From: JAJDFU01 sp964641965
Lineage (GTDB): Bacteria; Bacteroidota; Bacteroidia; Chitinophagales; Saprospiraceae
Length of the DNA: 64,000 bases
Direction: 5' to 3'
NCBI GenBank assembly: GCA_964641965.1
Contig: CAZXLD010000012.1
Location: 36,083 to 100,082 of the forward strand
This document shows positions 34,837 to 44,015 of the stretch, one piece after another. The stretch's first letter is position 1. Each line of letters starts with the position of its first letter. The position numbers and the translations under genes are program-made. The notes below the pieces were generated by a model. It did no database searches and was not told the origin of the DNA. It was given only the letters and a program-made list of their open reading frames with translations.

Positions 34837-37683
34837 ATGAGTGAACGCCAAAACGGCTTGATTTCCCCTCCTGAAACGGATGGGAAATTAGAAGCCATTA
34901 CCATAAAAGGGGCAAAAGCCAACAACCTGAAAAATGTTGATCTGGCCCTTCCAAAAAACAAGCTAATAGTCGTCACAGGACTTTCAGGTTCTGGGAAATC
35001 CTCTCTAACCATAGATACGCTCTATGCAGAAGGGCAGCGACGCTATGTGGAAAGCCTTTCGTCTTATGCCCGGCAATTTTTGGGCAGGATGAAAAAGCCG
35101 GAAGTAGATTACATCAAAGGTATCTGCCCTGCGATTGCGATTGAGCAAAAAGTAACTTCCGGAAATGCACGTTCCACCATAGGCACCCTTACTGAGATCT
35201 ATGACTACCTGCGCCTTCTATATGCTCGCGTAGGAAAAACATACTCGCCCATTTCAGGTGATCTGGTAAAGAAACACGAAGTTTCTGATGTGGTCGACTT
35301 TATGCTGATCCAACCAGAGGGAGCCCGGATTCAGTTATTCTCTCCGCTTCCCTACAAGTATACTGATCGAAAGTTGGAGCAGGAGTTAGACCTGTTGCTT
35401 CAAAAAGGATATACCCGTATACGATTTGACAACCAATTAACGGACATTCAGGATTTATTGGAAAAAGGCGACCCTCGCCTGGCTAAGACCTTGGGTGCAC
35501 TCAAAGAGGCAGAGATTTTGATTCTTATTGACCGCTTTGTCGTTCAAAAAGAGGAGGAAGATAATATTCGCCGCATGGCAGATTCGGTTCAGACCGCCTT
35601 TTTCGAGAGTGAGGGTGAATGTGTAGTGGAAATTCTAGAAGGGGAGTCCCGATCTTTCAATAACCGATTCGAATTGGATGGGATGACCTTTTTGGAACCA
35701 ACACCCCAGCTGTTCAACTTCAATAATCCATATGGAGCCTGTCCAAAATGTGAAGGTTTCAGCATGGTTATGGGAATTGACGAGCGGAAGGTCATTCCAG
35801 ACCCTTCCAAGTCTGTTCAAGAAGGGGCAATCGTCTGCTGGAAAGGGGAGAAATATGGTCTTTGGAAAGATCGATTGTTGGAAACAGCTCATGTATTTGA
35901 CTTTCCTGTACACACCCCTTATCAGGATCTGACAAAAGAACAACGCCGTTTACTGTGGAAGGGCAATGCCTATTTTTGGGGGATCGACGACTTCTTCGCT
36001 GAGCTTGAAGAAAAGACGTATAAAATCCAGAATCGGGTCATGCTGGCCAGATATCGCGGAAGAACGACTTGCCCCGAATGTGAAGGCACCCGGCTCCGGA
36101 AAGAGGCCCGATACGTTAAGATCGATGATGTCCCTATCACGGATTTGGTAGACCTCCCGATTGATGAATTATATGCCCATTTTGAACAGCTTAAGCTCAG
36201 TGATTTCGATCAGAAAGTAGCCAAACGCTTGTTACTCGAGATCAATACGCGTCTGAAATTCATGCTGGATCTGGGGTTGAGCTACCTGACGCTAGGCCGG
36301 ATCACCAATACGCTCAGTGGTGGAGAAACTCAACGCATCAATCTGACCCGGACGTTAGGCAGCAATTTGACAAGTAGCATGTATATCCTGGATGAGCCCA
36401 GTATTGGACTCCATCCAAGAGACACCAATCGCCTGGTTAAGGTATTGAATTCCCTACGGGACCTGGGCAATACAGTCATTGTGGTTGAACATGAGGAAGA
36501 CGTAATTCGAAATGCGGATTATCTGGTCGACATTGGACCCGAAGCAGGGATTCACGGTGGAGAGGTCATTTTCGCGGGAGATTTTGATCAGATTTTTAAG
36601 CAAGCCAGCGAAAGCCTGACTACTCAGTATTTAACAGGTAAGCGTACCATCCCTATTCCTGAAGTCCGCCGGAAAGCAACCCGATTCATCGAAATTCAAG
36701 GCGCCCGGCAACACAATCTCAAAAATATTGATGTAAAAATTCCGCTCAATATCCTTACGGTAGTGACTGGTGTATCCGGCTCAGGTAAAACAACCCTGGT
36801 AAAACAGATCCTGTACCCTGCCTTGATGAGGCAATTAGGCGAAAACTATTCGAAAGCACCTGGTAATTTTAAAGCGCTTGCCGGAGATTTGGACTACATT
36901 AACCAGGTAGAGATGATCAACCAGAGTCCTATAGGAAAGTCATCTCGCTCTAACCCCGTTACCTATGTGAAAGCATATGATGCCATTCGAAATCTAATGG
37001 CCAATCAGCAGCTCAGCAAAATCAGGGGTTTTAAACCCAAGCATTTTTCCTTTAATGTAGACGGTGGCCGGTGCGATACCTGCAAAGGGGAAGGGGAGCA
37101 GGTCGTGGAAATGCAATTCTTGGCCGATGTGCGATTAATTTGTGAAGTGTGCAATGGCAAACGATTCAAACAGGAAGTCTTGGATGTGGAATACAAGGAT
37201 AAAAATATCTACGACATCCTGGAACTGACGGTTGAAGAAGCCCTCGACTTCTTTGCTGAAGAAAAAGATATTTTCCAAAAACTCAAGCCTTTAAATGATG
37301 TGGGGCTAGGATACGTCCACTTGGGGCAAAGTTCCTCCACCCTATCGGGAGGTGAGGCACAGCGTGTCAAACTGGCCTCTTACCTCGGTAAGGAAAGACA
37401 TAGTGATAGTATCCTTTTCATTTTCGATGAACCCACAACGGGACTTCATTTCCACGATATTCAAAAGCTACTTAAAGCCTTGAATGCCCTGGTCGAACAT
37501 GGTCATTCCGTTATGGTAGTCGAGCACAACCTGGAGGTGATCAAAAGTGCAGACTGGGTAATTGATCTTGGGCCGGAGGGTGGCAAAGAAGGAGGGCATT
37601 TGGTCTTTGCGGGAGTCCCGGAAGATTTGGTAAAGGTGAAGGAATCCTACACCGGCAAATTCTTAAAAGATAAGATCACTTAA
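34837..37683 (+). CDS. uvrA: Excinuclease ABC subunit A
   Basis: 948 residues from the ATG at 34837 (a GTG at 34816 would add seven). Damage-recognition ATPase of nucleotide excision repair. Two ABC modules: Walker A GLSGSGKSSL and GVSGSGKTTL, signatures LSGGETQRI and LSGGEAQRV, Walker B LDEPSIGLHPRD and FDEPTTGLHFHD. The UvrB-binding region and the zinc module CDTCKGEG...CEVCNG are intact. The first zinc finger has only its second CxxC pair (CPKC after FNNPYGA); where the first pair would be, the sequence reads RFELDGMTFLEP. A Crp/Fnr gene follows after 2 bases. Confidence 0.97.
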   Translation: MSERQNGLISPPETDGKLEAITIKGAKANNLKNVDLALPKNKLIVVTGLSGSGKSSLTIDTLYAEGQRRYVESLSSYARQFLGRMKKPEVDYIKGICPAIAIEQKVTSGNARSTIGTLTEIYDYLRLLYARVGKTYSPISGDLVKKHEVSDVVDFMLIQPEGARIQLFSPLPYKYTDRKLEQELDLLLQKGYTRIRFDNQLTDIQDLLEKGDPRLAKTLGALKEAEILILIDRFVVQKEEEDNIRRMADSVQTAFFESEGECVVEILEGESRSFNNRFELDGMTFLEPTPQLFNFNNPYGACPKCEGFSMVMGIDERKVIPDPSKSVQEGAIVCWKGEKYGLWKDRLLETAHVFDFPVHTPYQDLTKEQRRLLWKGNAYFWGIDDFFAELEEKTYKIQNRVMLARYRGRTTCPECEGTRLRKEARYVKIDDVPITDLVDLPIDELYAHFEQLKLSDFDQKVAKRLLLEINTRLKFMLDLGLSYLTLGRITNTLSGGETQRINLTRTLGSNLTSSMYILDEPSIGLHPRDTNRLVKVLNSLRDLGNTVIVVEHEEDVIRNADYLVDIGPEAGIHGGEVIFAGDFDQIFKQASESLTTQYLTGKRTIPIPEVRRKATRFIEIQGARQHNLKNIDVKIPLNILTVVTGVSGSGKTTLVKQILYPALMRQLGENYSKAPGNFKALAGDLDYINQVEMINQSPIGKSSRSNPVTYVKAYDAIRNLMANQQLSKIRGFKPKHFSFNVDGGRCDTCKGEGEQVVEMQFLADVRLICEVCNGKRFKQEVLDVEYKDKNIYDILELTVEEALDFFAEEKDIFQKLKPLNDVGLGYVHLGQSSSTLSGGEAQRVKLASYLGKERHSDSILFIFDEPTTGLHFHDIQKLLKALNALVEHGHSVMVVEHNLEVIKSADWVIDLGPEGGKEGGHLVFAGVPEDLVKVKESYTGKFLKDKIT

Positions 37684-37685
37684 GG

Positions 37686-38267
37686 ATGAAAGTCTTTCTT
37701 GAACGATTCCAGCACTTCAAAGAAGAAGAAATTCAGTATCTGTTGGATAACGGAAAGCGAAAAACAGCTGAAGAAAAAGAACAGCTTTTCCTGGCCGAAC
37801 AAGTTTTCTCCAGCCTTTGGTTTATTGAAGATGGACTGGTTAGAGCTTATCGGATCATTGATGGGAAGGACTACACCTACTTTTTCTTTACAGCGAACCA
37901 GTTCGCAGTTGACTATCAAAGCTATTTAACTGGACAACCCAGTCCACTTTTCTTCGAAACACTGGCCCCAACGACCTACTTGGAATTTTCCAAGACATTC
38001 ATTGAAGAGCAGTACCAGCGTTATCCAAATTTTGAGCGTTTGGGAAGGGTCATGGCTGAAGAAGCTTATCTAAGTGCCGCCTACCGTCTTAAAGAGTTTC
38101 AAACGGATGATCTGGGTACCAGGTACAGTAACTTGATTGATAGAAATCCAGCACTCTTCCAAAAAGTACCTCAACACTATATCGCCACCTACCTGGGTGT
38201 CAAACCGCAAAGCCTAAGCCGTATCAGGGCTAAATTATTGAGTACAGAACGATCTTCACCTAGGTGA
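37686..38267 (+). CDS. Crp/Fnr family transcriptional regulator
   Basis: 193 residues. An N-terminal cyclic-nucleotide-binding-type beta barrel (about residues 20-115, with the ALFxxGxVRxY-like WFIEDGLVRAYR) and a C-terminal winged HTH with YIATYLGVKPQSLSRIRAKL as recognition helix. Residues that bind cAMP in Crp are not clearly conserved, as is usual for the many Bacteroidota paralogues. Its ATG is 2 bases after the uvrA stop, so the two are almost surely co-transcribed and may be translationally coupled. The barrel-protein gene begins 52 bases downstream. Confidence 0.88.
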   Translation: MKVFLERFQHFKEEEIQYLLDNGKRKTAEEKEQLFLAEQVFSSLWFIEDGLVRAYRIIDGKDYTYFFFTANQFAVDYQSYLTGQPSPLFFETLAPTTYLEFSKTFIEEQYQRYPNFERLGRVMAEEAYLSAAYRLKEFQTDDLGTRYSNLIDRNPALFQKVPQHYIATYLGVKPQSLSRIRAKLLSTERSSPR

Positions 38268-38319
38268 ATGATTAGGTATTTGACTAATTGGATCTTGGCT
38301 TCAAACAAACATCAACGAT

Positions 38320-39243
38320 ATGAAGGCCAAGACCAAACGGAACGCAATGCGCTGGTTTCATCTAATTTCAGGCTCCATCATTGCTACTTACATCTATTCA
38401 CCCTGGCACGAAATTGCCGTTTTTCAAGGGTTAGTGAAAAGTGTAATTCTACCTTTACTTATTTTAAGCGGATTGTGGCTCTGGAAGGGTCACCATTTGC
38501 GTAAGGTGTTCAGTAAGGATAAGAGCCTTAGCAGACACAGCCTTGTTCTCCTATTTGTTCTTTCGGGCTTTCCTTTGGTAGGCCAAACCAACTTTAAGGG
38601 AGGCTCTGGTTCTTTTGATATTGGGATGCAGGCTCTTGATGTCAATTCAATCAATCAACAAATCCAAGGAGTGGGATTTCCTGCCTTACCCAATTTGGCA
38701 TTCACTATGGGTGGTAGTGGAGAATTCTATATTCGAAAGTTCGTCCTTGGCGGTGAGGGTGGCTTTATTGGCCAGGGCAAGGTAAGCAATGGTTCCTACG
38801 ATGCTCAATTGGCTGGTGGGCATGGCCTACTATCGTTAGGATATTTGACCCTTGTACAGAAAGGTTGGCTACTTTATCCAAGCTTGGGGCTAGGGGTAAG
38901 CGGTACCGGTTTTTCATTAACCTCCCAATCGAAGGAATATAGTTTCACCGATGTCTTAAATAACCCCGAAGGATTCCCGAATCAGGAAGTTGAATTTGGT
39001 CAGGCTTCCACTATTTTTCGACTGGCCATTCGGGTAGAAAAGTTCCTACTCCAAAAGGATGGAAACCATTTCGGCCCCAAGATTGGTTTGGTTGCCGGAT
39101 ATACCCTTGCTACCCGATCCACCTTTCGGCAAAATGGGATTGAACTAGAGGCCAGTCCTGACTTTGCTCCCAGAGGCTTCTTTTTAACCCTGAAGATTGG
39201 AGGCGGGTATATTGCATCTACTCAGCGCTCCCTAATTAAATAG
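38320..39243 (+). CDS. Outer-membrane beta-barrel-like protein with N-terminal membrane extension
   Basis: 307 residues of two different parts. Residues 1-65 (RWFHLISGSIIATYIYSPWHEIAVF, then SVILPLLILSGLWLWKG) look like a small two-helix inner-membrane protein. From about residue 72 a second hydrophobic run SLVLLFVLSGFPLVGQT resembles an ordinary signal peptide with cleavage after VGQ, and the remainder is glycine- and aromatic-rich with alternating pattern, as in small outer-membrane barrels. As read, one continuous frame joins both. This may be a true fusion, or translation of the barrel protein may start internally (no in-frame ATG lies just before the second signal; only a GTG or TTG could serve). 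Function unknown. Confidence 0.6.
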   Translation: MKAKTKRNAMRWFHLISGSIIATYIYSPWHEIAVFQGLVKSVILPLLILSGLWLWKGHHLRKVFSKDKSLSRHSLVLLFVLSGFPLVGQTNFKGGSGSFDIGMQALDVNSINQQIQGVGFPALPNLAFTMGGSGEFYIRKFVLGGEGGFIGQGKVSNGSYDAQLAGGHGLLSLGYLTLVQKGWLLYPSLGLGVSGTGFSLTSQSKEYSFTDVLNNPEGFPNQEVEFGQASTIFRLAIRVEKFLLQKDGNHFGPKIGLVAGYTLATRSTFRQNGIELEASPDFAPRGFFLTLKIGGGYIASTQRSLIK

Positions 39244-39330
39244 CAAGCTTGCAGACCGCTCTACCCCAGCAACGGCCACAAGTAAACCATTTAAATTGCG
39301 AACTTGCCAAGCACTAGAAAGACCGTTGAA

Positions 39331-41652
39331 ATGATGCATACCTTTCGCACCCCAGGTAGTTTGTTAAAAGTACCTGGAGTGCTTTTTTACTTATTGATAT
39401 CCGTTTTTGTTCTTCCAATCCATACCCTTGCGCAGGATACGATCAATATCTCAGGCCGAGTTTATGAAATCGAAAATGGGTTTCCCATTCATGGAGCCTA
39501 CATAGTAGGACTGGGTGAAACGACCCAGGATACCCTTACCACGACGGATAGTTCCGGTTATTTTCAGATAGCAAGCACCTACATGGATCTATGGATCGAA
39601 TATCCCAGCTATACTGGCCAGGCCTTTTTCAACCTTCAAAATGGACAAGTCCTTAATGTGAGCCTGGGCGCATTGGAAGTAGTTGCTTCACCCCAAGATC
39701 TTCCAATCGCAGATTATCCCATCCAGCTTATCCGGCCTTCAAAAGCAGTTCTGGGTATTGGGAACGCCCCAACAGTCACGGATATCCTGAATTACTCGCC
39801 TGGGTTCTTCGTGCAGGAAGGAGCGTACAATACCCAACGAATTACCGCTCGGGGAATCGGAAACCGAAGCCCTTTCAGCACGACCCGACTTAGGGCTTAT
39901 TTTGACAATATCCCCTTGACCAATGGAAGTGGAGAAAGCCTTTTGGAAGATTTCTCGCCCACCTCTTTCGATTTTGCGCATTTAATAAAAGGCCCCCGGG
40001 GCACCAAATATTCCACTCCCCTGGGAGGAAATATCTTGCTGAAAAGCCAGCCTCAAAGCAGAAAAACCCTTGGAGGGACCCTTAATCTCTTAGCTGGCTC
40101 CTATGGCTTGCTACAAGTAAACGGCGGGCTGGATCTTCCCTCAAATCAGCGAGGGCTGCATCGGATAAAACTAAATATCACACACAGCGACGGGTACCGG
40201 AATAATAACCAATTTGATCGGCAGCAAGCATTGTATAGTGGCCGGATATTCTATCAAAACCCAAAACATCAAACGGATATTCTGGTCCTATTTAACAACC
40301 TAAAAGCTCAGATACCAAGCTCACTGGGCCGTACGGATTTTTTGGAAAATCCAAGAGAGGCAGCATTTACCTGGGGAAGAATCGAAGGGTTTGAAGATTA
40401 CTTCCGGCTGATGGCCGGCGTTACCCATTCCATTCAGTTTATTGACCGCACAAACCTTCAATTTTCTAACTCCACCAGCTTATTTGGGCAATATCGAGAC
40501 AATTTTGAACTCCGGCCTTTTAATTTGTTGCAAGAGGAAAATGGGTGGTATGGGCTTCGAAGTCTATTTACTATAGAGAACCCCGATCAATGGTCCGGTA
40601 CATTAGGAACTGAAATCTTCTTGGAGGACTATTCGTGGACTACTAATGATATTATTGACCTTGAGCCGGATAGTCTGCTAAGTGATAATCAGGAAGACCG
40701 CAGGCATATTAATCTTTTTGCTGAAGGTAGCGCAAGCTGGGACAGGTTGACAGCTACGGCAGGCCTCGGGCTTCAATTTTCAACCTATGATTATGAAGAC
40801 CGGTTCTTGACAGGACCTCTAAACCGATCGGCTACTTTTTCTTTTGCCCCCATTCTGTCTCCCAAACTTAGCCTCGAATACAGCCTTCCAAACGGGAATC
40901 TGAATGGAAATATCAGTCGGGGATTTGCCTTACCAACCCTTGAAGAAACATTATTGCCCGACGGGCAACGAAATCCGGACATCAAGCCCGAAACCGGATG
41001 GAATTTTGAAATTGGCATTCAGCAATACAACTTGTTTAACCGCCTGTATCTGGGGTTAGTCCTATACCACCTGCGGGTCAATAATCTGCTGGTGGCCCGA
41101 AGGACTGACGAAGATGCCTTTGTAAGTATTAATGCGGGGAGTACCACTCATACCGGTATTGAAACCTACGGTCGTTTATTTTTCCTCAGAAACGATCGAT
41201 CCCAATTAGACTTGCAATGGTCGTATACCTACAATTATCACCGATTTGAAGAATTTATAGATGACCTGGATGATTTTTCAGGGAATAAACTCACGGGCTC
41301 TCCTCCTCATGTGGTTCGTTTGGGGTTGACGGCTAAAATCTGGAGGCGATTATCTGTTCTGTTACAATATCGTTTTGTAGATGCCTTCCCCATGAATGAT
41401 GCCAATACTAATTTTTCCGATGCTTACCAGTTATTGGACCTCAACCTGGAATACGCCATTGAACTGGGTTCAACTCCGGTTATCAAAGACCTTACCTTTT
41501 TCCTGTTTTTACAGAATTTGACCAATACCAGGTATGCGTCTATGATTTCAGTCAATGCAGTTGGGTTCGGGGGTGCAGAGCCTCGATATTTTTACCCGGG
41601 ATTACCTTTTAATGTACGGGGAGGCCTACAGGTCAATTTTGGACAACAATAA
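39331..41652 (+). CDS. TonB-dependent outer membrane receptor
   Basis: 773 residues from the ATG at 39331 (39334 is equally possible; TTG at 39304 is not needed). A signal peptide ends at HTLAQD, followed by a carboxypeptidase-regulatory-like domain (about residues 35-115: ISGRVYEIENGFPIHGAYIVG), a plug domain (ILNYSPGFFVQEGAYNTQRITARGIGNRSPF and IKGPRGTKY) and a barrel ending in NVRGGLQVNFGQQ. The plug is closest to iron-siderophore/FecA-type receptors. It takes up a large substrate using energy from TonB-ExbBD. The barrel protein gene ends 87 bases upstream in the same direction, so they may share a transcript. Confidence 0.9.
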   Translation: MMHTFRTPGSLLKVPGVLFYLLISVFVLPIHTLAQDTINISGRVYEIENGFPIHGAYIVGLGETTQDTLTTTDSSGYFQIASTYMDLWIEYPSYTGQAFFNLQNGQVLNVSLGALEVVASPQDLPIADYPIQLIRPSKAVLGIGNAPTVTDILNYSPGFFVQEGAYNTQRITARGIGNRSPFSTTRLRAYFDNIPLTNGSGESLLEDFSPTSFDFAHLIKGPRGTKYSTPLGGNILLKSQPQSRKTLGGTLNLLAGSYGLLQVNGGLDLPSNQRGLHRIKLNITHSDGYRNNNQFDRQQALYSGRIFYQNPKHQTDILVLFNNLKAQIPSSLGRTDFLENPREAAFTWGRIEGFEDYFRLMAGVTHSIQFIDRTNLQFSNSTSLFGQYRDNFELRPFNLLQEENGWYGLRSLFTIENPDQWSGTLGTEIFLEDYSWTTNDIIDLEPDSLLSDNQEDRRHINLFAEGSASWDRLTATAGLGLQFSTYDYEDRFLTGPLNRSATFSFAPILSPKLSLEYSLPNGNLNGNISRGFALPTLEETLLPDGQRNPDIKPETGWNFEIGIQQYNLFNRLYLGLVLYHLRVNNLLVARRTDEDAFVSINAGSTTHTGIETYGRLFFLRNDRSQLDLQWSYTYNYHRFEEFIDDLDDFSGNKLTGSPPHVVRLGLTAKIWRRLSVLLQYRFVDAFPMNDANTNFSDAYQLLDLNLEYAIELGSTPVIKDLTFFLFLQNLTNTRYASMISVNAVGFGGAEPRYFYPGLPFNVRGGLQVNFGQQ

Positions 41653-41806
41653 AAACCGGCTCTTTATTAGGGGCATGTCCGAATTATTCAATATTTCATC
41701 AAAATAAACCACTTGGTCAAAAAGTGCAGAGCACTATAATGCTCTTCCTGCGACTTGGCTAGATTAAAACCCTACACCTCAGTATACACTTCAAAGCCCT
41801 ATTCAA

Positions 41807-42571
41807 ATGTCTGCTCCAGACTTCCAGCGACTAATTTTATAACGTGCTATTAATCAGTACTCTACGAAAGCAGAAGCGAGAGATCACCTAGCTCAGATCC
41901 TCGAAAAAAATTTGGATGGTGTCTACCGCCGAATCAATGGTAAGACGGTATTGTCTGCCGATGAATTAGCTAAAATTGCACAAGCGACCGGGGTTTCCAT
42001 TGATGAGCTGATCTACCAAAGTTCGAGCAAGCTAATTTTTTCCTATAATCAAATTCCCACTCCCATTACCTCTTTCGAAGGTTATTTGGCCGGCGTCGCA
42101 CAAAATTTAAAATCATTCGTAGATGTAAAAGATCTGAAGGTCTACTATGCTTCTCATGAAATCCCTGTATTTCTGTACTATGCCTACCCCAGGATATTGA
42201 GCTTTAAACTATTTATGTACGGACTTACGGTATGGAATTTCGCCGAACTCCAAAATGCGACGTTTAATTTCGATAGGCTCTCTGACCAAACTCACCACAT
42301 GGCAGCGGAAATGGCCACCATTTACAACACCTTTCCCATGTCTGATATCTGGTCTATAGGGATTTTGGATCATACGCTCAATCCGCTGGAATACATGGCA
42401 GAGGTGGAACGGTTTGATAACCCCAATGATGCATTTATCATTTGTGATGAGTTACTTGCCCTGATTCACCATTTGAGGGAAATGGCACAAGCCGGAAAAA
42501 AATTCCCACAACATGGAAGCCCAAATTCAACGAGCGGCGATTTTGACTTATTCTACAATCAGTTCTCTTAG
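41807..42571 (+). pseudogene. HTH-type regulator gene with an in-frame stop near its start
   Basis: Reading from the ATG at 41807, the frame gives MSAPDFQRLIL, then TAA at 41840-41842, then in the same frame RAINQYSTKAEARDHLAQILEKNLDGVYRRINGKTVLS and so on to 42571. The part after the stop holds an XRE-like HTH (LDGVYRRINGKTVLSADELAKIAQATGVSIDEL) followed by about 170 residues typical of Bacteroidota one-component regulators. Without the stop the protein would be 253 residues. Initiating at the TTG at 41912 would cut into the HTH. So the gene is either broken, read through, restarted at a non-ATG codon, or the TAA is a sequencing error. Its stop codon also overlaps the left end of the fold-back element at 42570. 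Confidence 0.65.
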
Positions 42572-42799
42572 AACATGTTAAGATTAGGCTTTTGGAGCAA
42601 ACGACCCCAAATTTTGTTACAGGACGACCCTTCGGGTGTCAGCATGCAAGCATCTGTGCAAGGCGCTTTATTTTCAAGAAAGAGGGGTAGGGGCCCTTTT
42701 CTTGAAACGCATAGCCACAGCTACGCAACCGAAAAGGAACGCTGCACAGGACGAAATTTGGTGAGCGTAGCCCAAAGTGTTAATTTTCAACATGTTCTG
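42570..42799. mobile_element. 230-bp fold-back element with perfect 10-bp terminal inverted repeats (MITE-like)
   Basis: The ends are AGAACATGTT (42570-42579) and AACATGTTCT (42790-42799). Inside, CCAAATTTTGT pairs with the ACGAAATTTGG region on the right, and GCG...TTTTCAAGAAAG pairs with CTTTTCTTGAAACGC around a GGGGTAGGGGCCC centre, at matching distances from the ends. A small hairpin GACGACCCTTCGGGTGTC sits in the left arm. It encodes nothing convincing. No clear target-site duplication flanks it. The left end overlaps the stop codon of the HTH gene. Confidence 0.55.
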
Positions 42800-42809
42800 A
42801 GCCAACAAC

Positions 42810-43856
42810 CTAACCTTTAGCCTTACGGTAAAAGGCTACTGTTTGTTCAAAAGCTTCTTCAAACGCATATTTCGGCTTGAACCCAAAATCACGGGCAGCG
42901 GCTTCTGTCCGGAAAGTAAAACTATTGCAGATGTAAGTGACTGAGAATCGACTAACATTGGTTTTTACCTTCCAAAATGGTCTTACCATGGTAGTAAAGG
43001 CATCCGCCCCAATTCCAATAGGCAGCATAAACCAACGCGGGAGCCAAAACCCTGGCTTGAGGGCATAACCTGCTGCTTCCAGGAACGGATCGAAAAACTC
43101 GAAAAAATTGCTGGGTGGGCCGTCAGAAATGAAGTAGGCCTTCCCTTGTACGTTCTCATTTCCACTTAGAAGGGCATGCCCCAATTGGGCAAAGGCGTGG
43201 GCCATATTACCCACATATACATGCATGCTAAGCTTGCTTTTATCACCTACCCGGACATAAAAGCCGGATTTGGCCATATCCGACAGTGCCTGTAAATGGA
43301 AAGGATCGCCTGGTCCATACACATCCGAAGGTCGTAATGCTGAAGCGAAAAACGTTTCACTATTTGCCTCCAACACGAGTCGCTCTGCTAGTGCCTTACT
43401 TTCACAATAGGTGGAAGCGTACCTATCTGGGTACGGGAAAGATTCATCTATTTCAAGGTGAGCGTCTCCATCGTACACAGCATCAATTGAACTTGCATAA
43501 ACAAGTGCCCGAACCCCTGCGTTCTGGGCGGCTTCGATTACTTTCCGCGTTCCCTCCACATTGATCTCAAGTATTTCCTCAGGCGCTAAGGCTCCCCAAT
43601 CCACCACGGCAGCCAAATGAAAGACCAGATCCACATTTTGGCATGCTTGTTTCAGGAGTTCTTCGTTTAAAATACTGCCTTCGATCCAATCCACTTCTAC
43701 TTCTCTGATGGAATTTGGCACCGGCTGCAGGTCCATTCCCCGAATTTTTGCACCTGCAAAAGGACCTCTCGGATCAGTTAACTCCGTCCACAAAGCACGA
43801 CCTATAAATCCTGCTGCCCCGGTCAGGAGTATGGTAAAAGAACGCTCCGATTCCAT
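42810..43856 (-). CDS. NAD-dependent epimerase / 3-beta-hydroxysteroid dehydrogenase-like protein
   Basis: 348 residues. An extended SDR: GAAGFIG cofactor motif at the N-terminus, HLAAVVDWGA, YASSIDAVY and the catalytic YCESKALAE (Y-x3-K). The C-terminal substrate domain has the hydrophobic features of the 3-beta-HSD group (WLPRWFMLPIG), and the late TYICNSFTFRTEAAARDFGFKPKY is typical for sterol/hopanoid or isoprenoid dehydrogenase relatives. The substrate is unknown. It is divergent from fabG with about 160 bases between starts and converges on the fold-back element. Confidence 0.82.
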   Translation of the reverse strand: MESERSFTILLTGAAGFIGRALWTELTDPRGPFAGAKIRGMDLQPVPNSIREVEVDWIEGSILNEELLKQACQNVDLVFHLAAVVDWGALAPEEILEINVEGTRKVIEAAQNAGVRALVYASSIDAVYDGDAHLEIDESFPYPDRYASTYCESKALAERLVLEANSETFFASALRPSDVYGPGDPFHLQALSDMAKSGFYVRVGDKSKLSMHVYVGNMAHAFAQLGHALLSGNENVQGKAYFISDGPPSNFFEFFDPFLEAAGYALKPGFWLPRWFMLPIGIGADAFTTMVRPFWKVKTNVSRFSVTYICNSFTFRTEAAARDFGFKPKYAFEEAFEQTVAFYRKAKG

Positions 43857-44015
43857 GGATTGTGAAATTTAGAGGCTAAAGATGAAAAACCCTGGCAAGA
43901 ATTCAAGGTATGGAGGAACAGAGTCCATACAAAAACAACGTCCGATGGTAATACTTCTTGCCAGGCCAACTTTTTTCTACTTTTATTGCTTGAATCGAAA
44001 CGAAAACCAGGACCA

